Source: JBIOHJ01 sp044448905 (lineage in GTDB: Bacteria; Bacteroidota; Bacteroidia; AKYH767-A; OLB10). From it: a stretch of DNA of 50,874 nt. Both the position numbers and the translations under genes were made by a program. Under the pieces are notes generated by a model. It did no database searches. It saw nothing but the letters and a program-made list of their open reading frames with translations, and had not been told where the DNA came from. Shown in pieces: positions 50,355 to 50,874 of the stretch (position 1 is its first letter; each line of letters opens with the position of its first letter). The stretch lies in contig JBIOHJ010000003.1 in assembly GCA_044448905.1 (NCBI GenBank), forward strand, positions 1 through 50,874, written 5' to 3'.

Positions 50355-50874
50355 TTATTCGCGAACCATAATTTCTTCGCCAACTAATTGTTTTACAGCG
50401 CTCATTATAGCAGCAGCATCAAATTCACATTCGTAATACAGCTCCTTTTGCTCACCATGTTCTATGAATCGATCGGGGATTCCTAATCGTTTACACTGAA
50501 CAGAATAATTATTATCAATGATAAATTCAGCTATAGCGCTGCCAAATCCCCCCTGGATTGCAGCATCCTCAACGGTAATTATTTTTCGGTATTTGCTGAA
50601 TATTTCATGTAACAATTCAACATCCAAAGGTTTCACAAACCTCATATCATAATGTGCAGGATAAAACCCTTCATCAGATAAACGTTTGCAGGCCTCCACT
50701 GCAAAATTGCCGGGATGTCCAATCGTTAGCAAGGCAATTTCTTCTCCATCCCTGATTTTTCTTCCGGTACCAATTTCTATTTCAGCCAATGGCTGTTTCC
50801 ATTCAATCATCACTCCGTTTCCACGAGGATACCGGATAGTAAATGGTCCTGTTCTTTTTAATTGTGCGGTGTAC
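50355..50874 (-). CDS. dxs: 1-deoxy-D-xylulose-5-phosphate synthase, partial (N-terminus beyond the right edge)
   Basis: First enzyme of the MEP isoprenoid pathway, a thiamine-diphosphate enzyme joining pyruvate and glyceraldehyde 3-phosphate. Only about the last 172 residues are present, open through the right edge. Seen: YTAQLKRTGPFTIRYPRGNG (domain II end), then the C-terminal transketolase-like domain with ALLTIGHPGNFAVEA, YDMRFVKPLD, VEDAAIQGGFGSAI and the GIPDRFIEHGEQ signature. About 470 residues lie outside. Confident identification. Confidence 0.95.
   Translation of the reverse strand, partial: YTAQLKRTGPFTIRYPRGNGVMIEWKQPLAEIEIGTGRKIRDGEEIALLTIGHPGNFAVEACKRLSDEGFYPAHYDMRFVKPLDVELLHEIFSKYRKIITVEDAAIQGGFGSAIAEFIIDNNYSVQCKRLGIPDRFIEHGEQKELYYECEFDAAAIMSAVKQLVGEEIMVRE

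Noticed and set aside
1..50874. Mobile element or prophage in the window
   Set aside because: No transposase, integrase, recombinase or phage structural gene, and no direct-repeat flanked block was found.

Overview
The window is a gene-dense, AT-rich stretch of a Bacteroidota chromosome from an uncultured-looking, probably aerobic member of the Sphingobacteriales/Chitinophagales/Cytophagales/Flavobacteriales side of the phylum. I would not name a genus. The evidence is a gliding-motility lipoprotein (GldH), four secreted proteins with type IX secretion (T9SS) C-terminal sorting domains, SusC-style TonB receptors with N-terminal carboxypeptidase-regulatory-like domains, paired cytochrome oxidase subunit III genes with ctaB, SCO1 and DUF420, and -7 promoter boxes of the Bacteroidota type (TAnnTTTG). 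No rRNA, tRNA, CRISPR array, insertion sequence, integrase or phage gene was found, and no gap exceeds about 230 bp. Nearly everything is core-genome content.

Layout, left to right. 1-3768: a partial pgk reading off the left edge, then holB-ricT-gldH. 3830-8209: a membrane protein and a cytoplasmic protein of unknown function, then a TonB receptor. 8288-14834: dprA, a T9SS cargo protein, kbl, then on the minus strand a TPR protein-thyA-mgtE operon, and a tiny lipoprotein gene. 14961-17345: feoA-feoB ferrous iron uptake. 17477-20961: a small membrane protein, a secreted SH3/metallo-beta-lactamase protein and an FG-GAP (integrin-like) T9SS protein. 20962-25670: a Kelch-type T9SS protein, a universal stress protein, an AlkD-like DNA glycosylase and the E2 subunit of 2-oxoglutarate dehydrogenase. 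25667-33219: nfu-lapA, a LuxE-like acyl-protein synthetase, a second TonB receptor, tyrS and an SDR epimerase. 33220-39845: trhO, then a minus-strand block (trpS, ctaB, two coxIII genes, coxIV, SCO1, DUF420) supplying part of a haem-copper oxidase and its assembly factors. Subunits I and II are not here. 39937-43900: plsC, a T9SS esterase, trmB and a glycosyltransferase. 43911-47131: a cobalamin riboswitch controlling a BtuB-like TonB receptor and a beta-propeller lipoprotein resembling BtuG. 47124-50874: a lipoprotein, a gamma carbonic anhydrase, an SGNH hydrolase plus DUF5989 pair, a small exported protein, and a partial dxs running off the right edge.

The best-defined functional unit is the riboswitch-BtuB-BtuG-like vitamin B12 uptake locus. 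The most unusual signal is not a gene. Short tandem arrays of degenerate 7-nt or 8-nt units recur in at least eight places with unrelated unit sequences, both between genes and in frame inside genes (two T9SS sorting domains and the E2 linker). In addition there are dispersed intergenic hairpins, and small GC-rich palindromes placed inside two coding regions and inside the riboswitch. I found no convincing new defence or mobile system.
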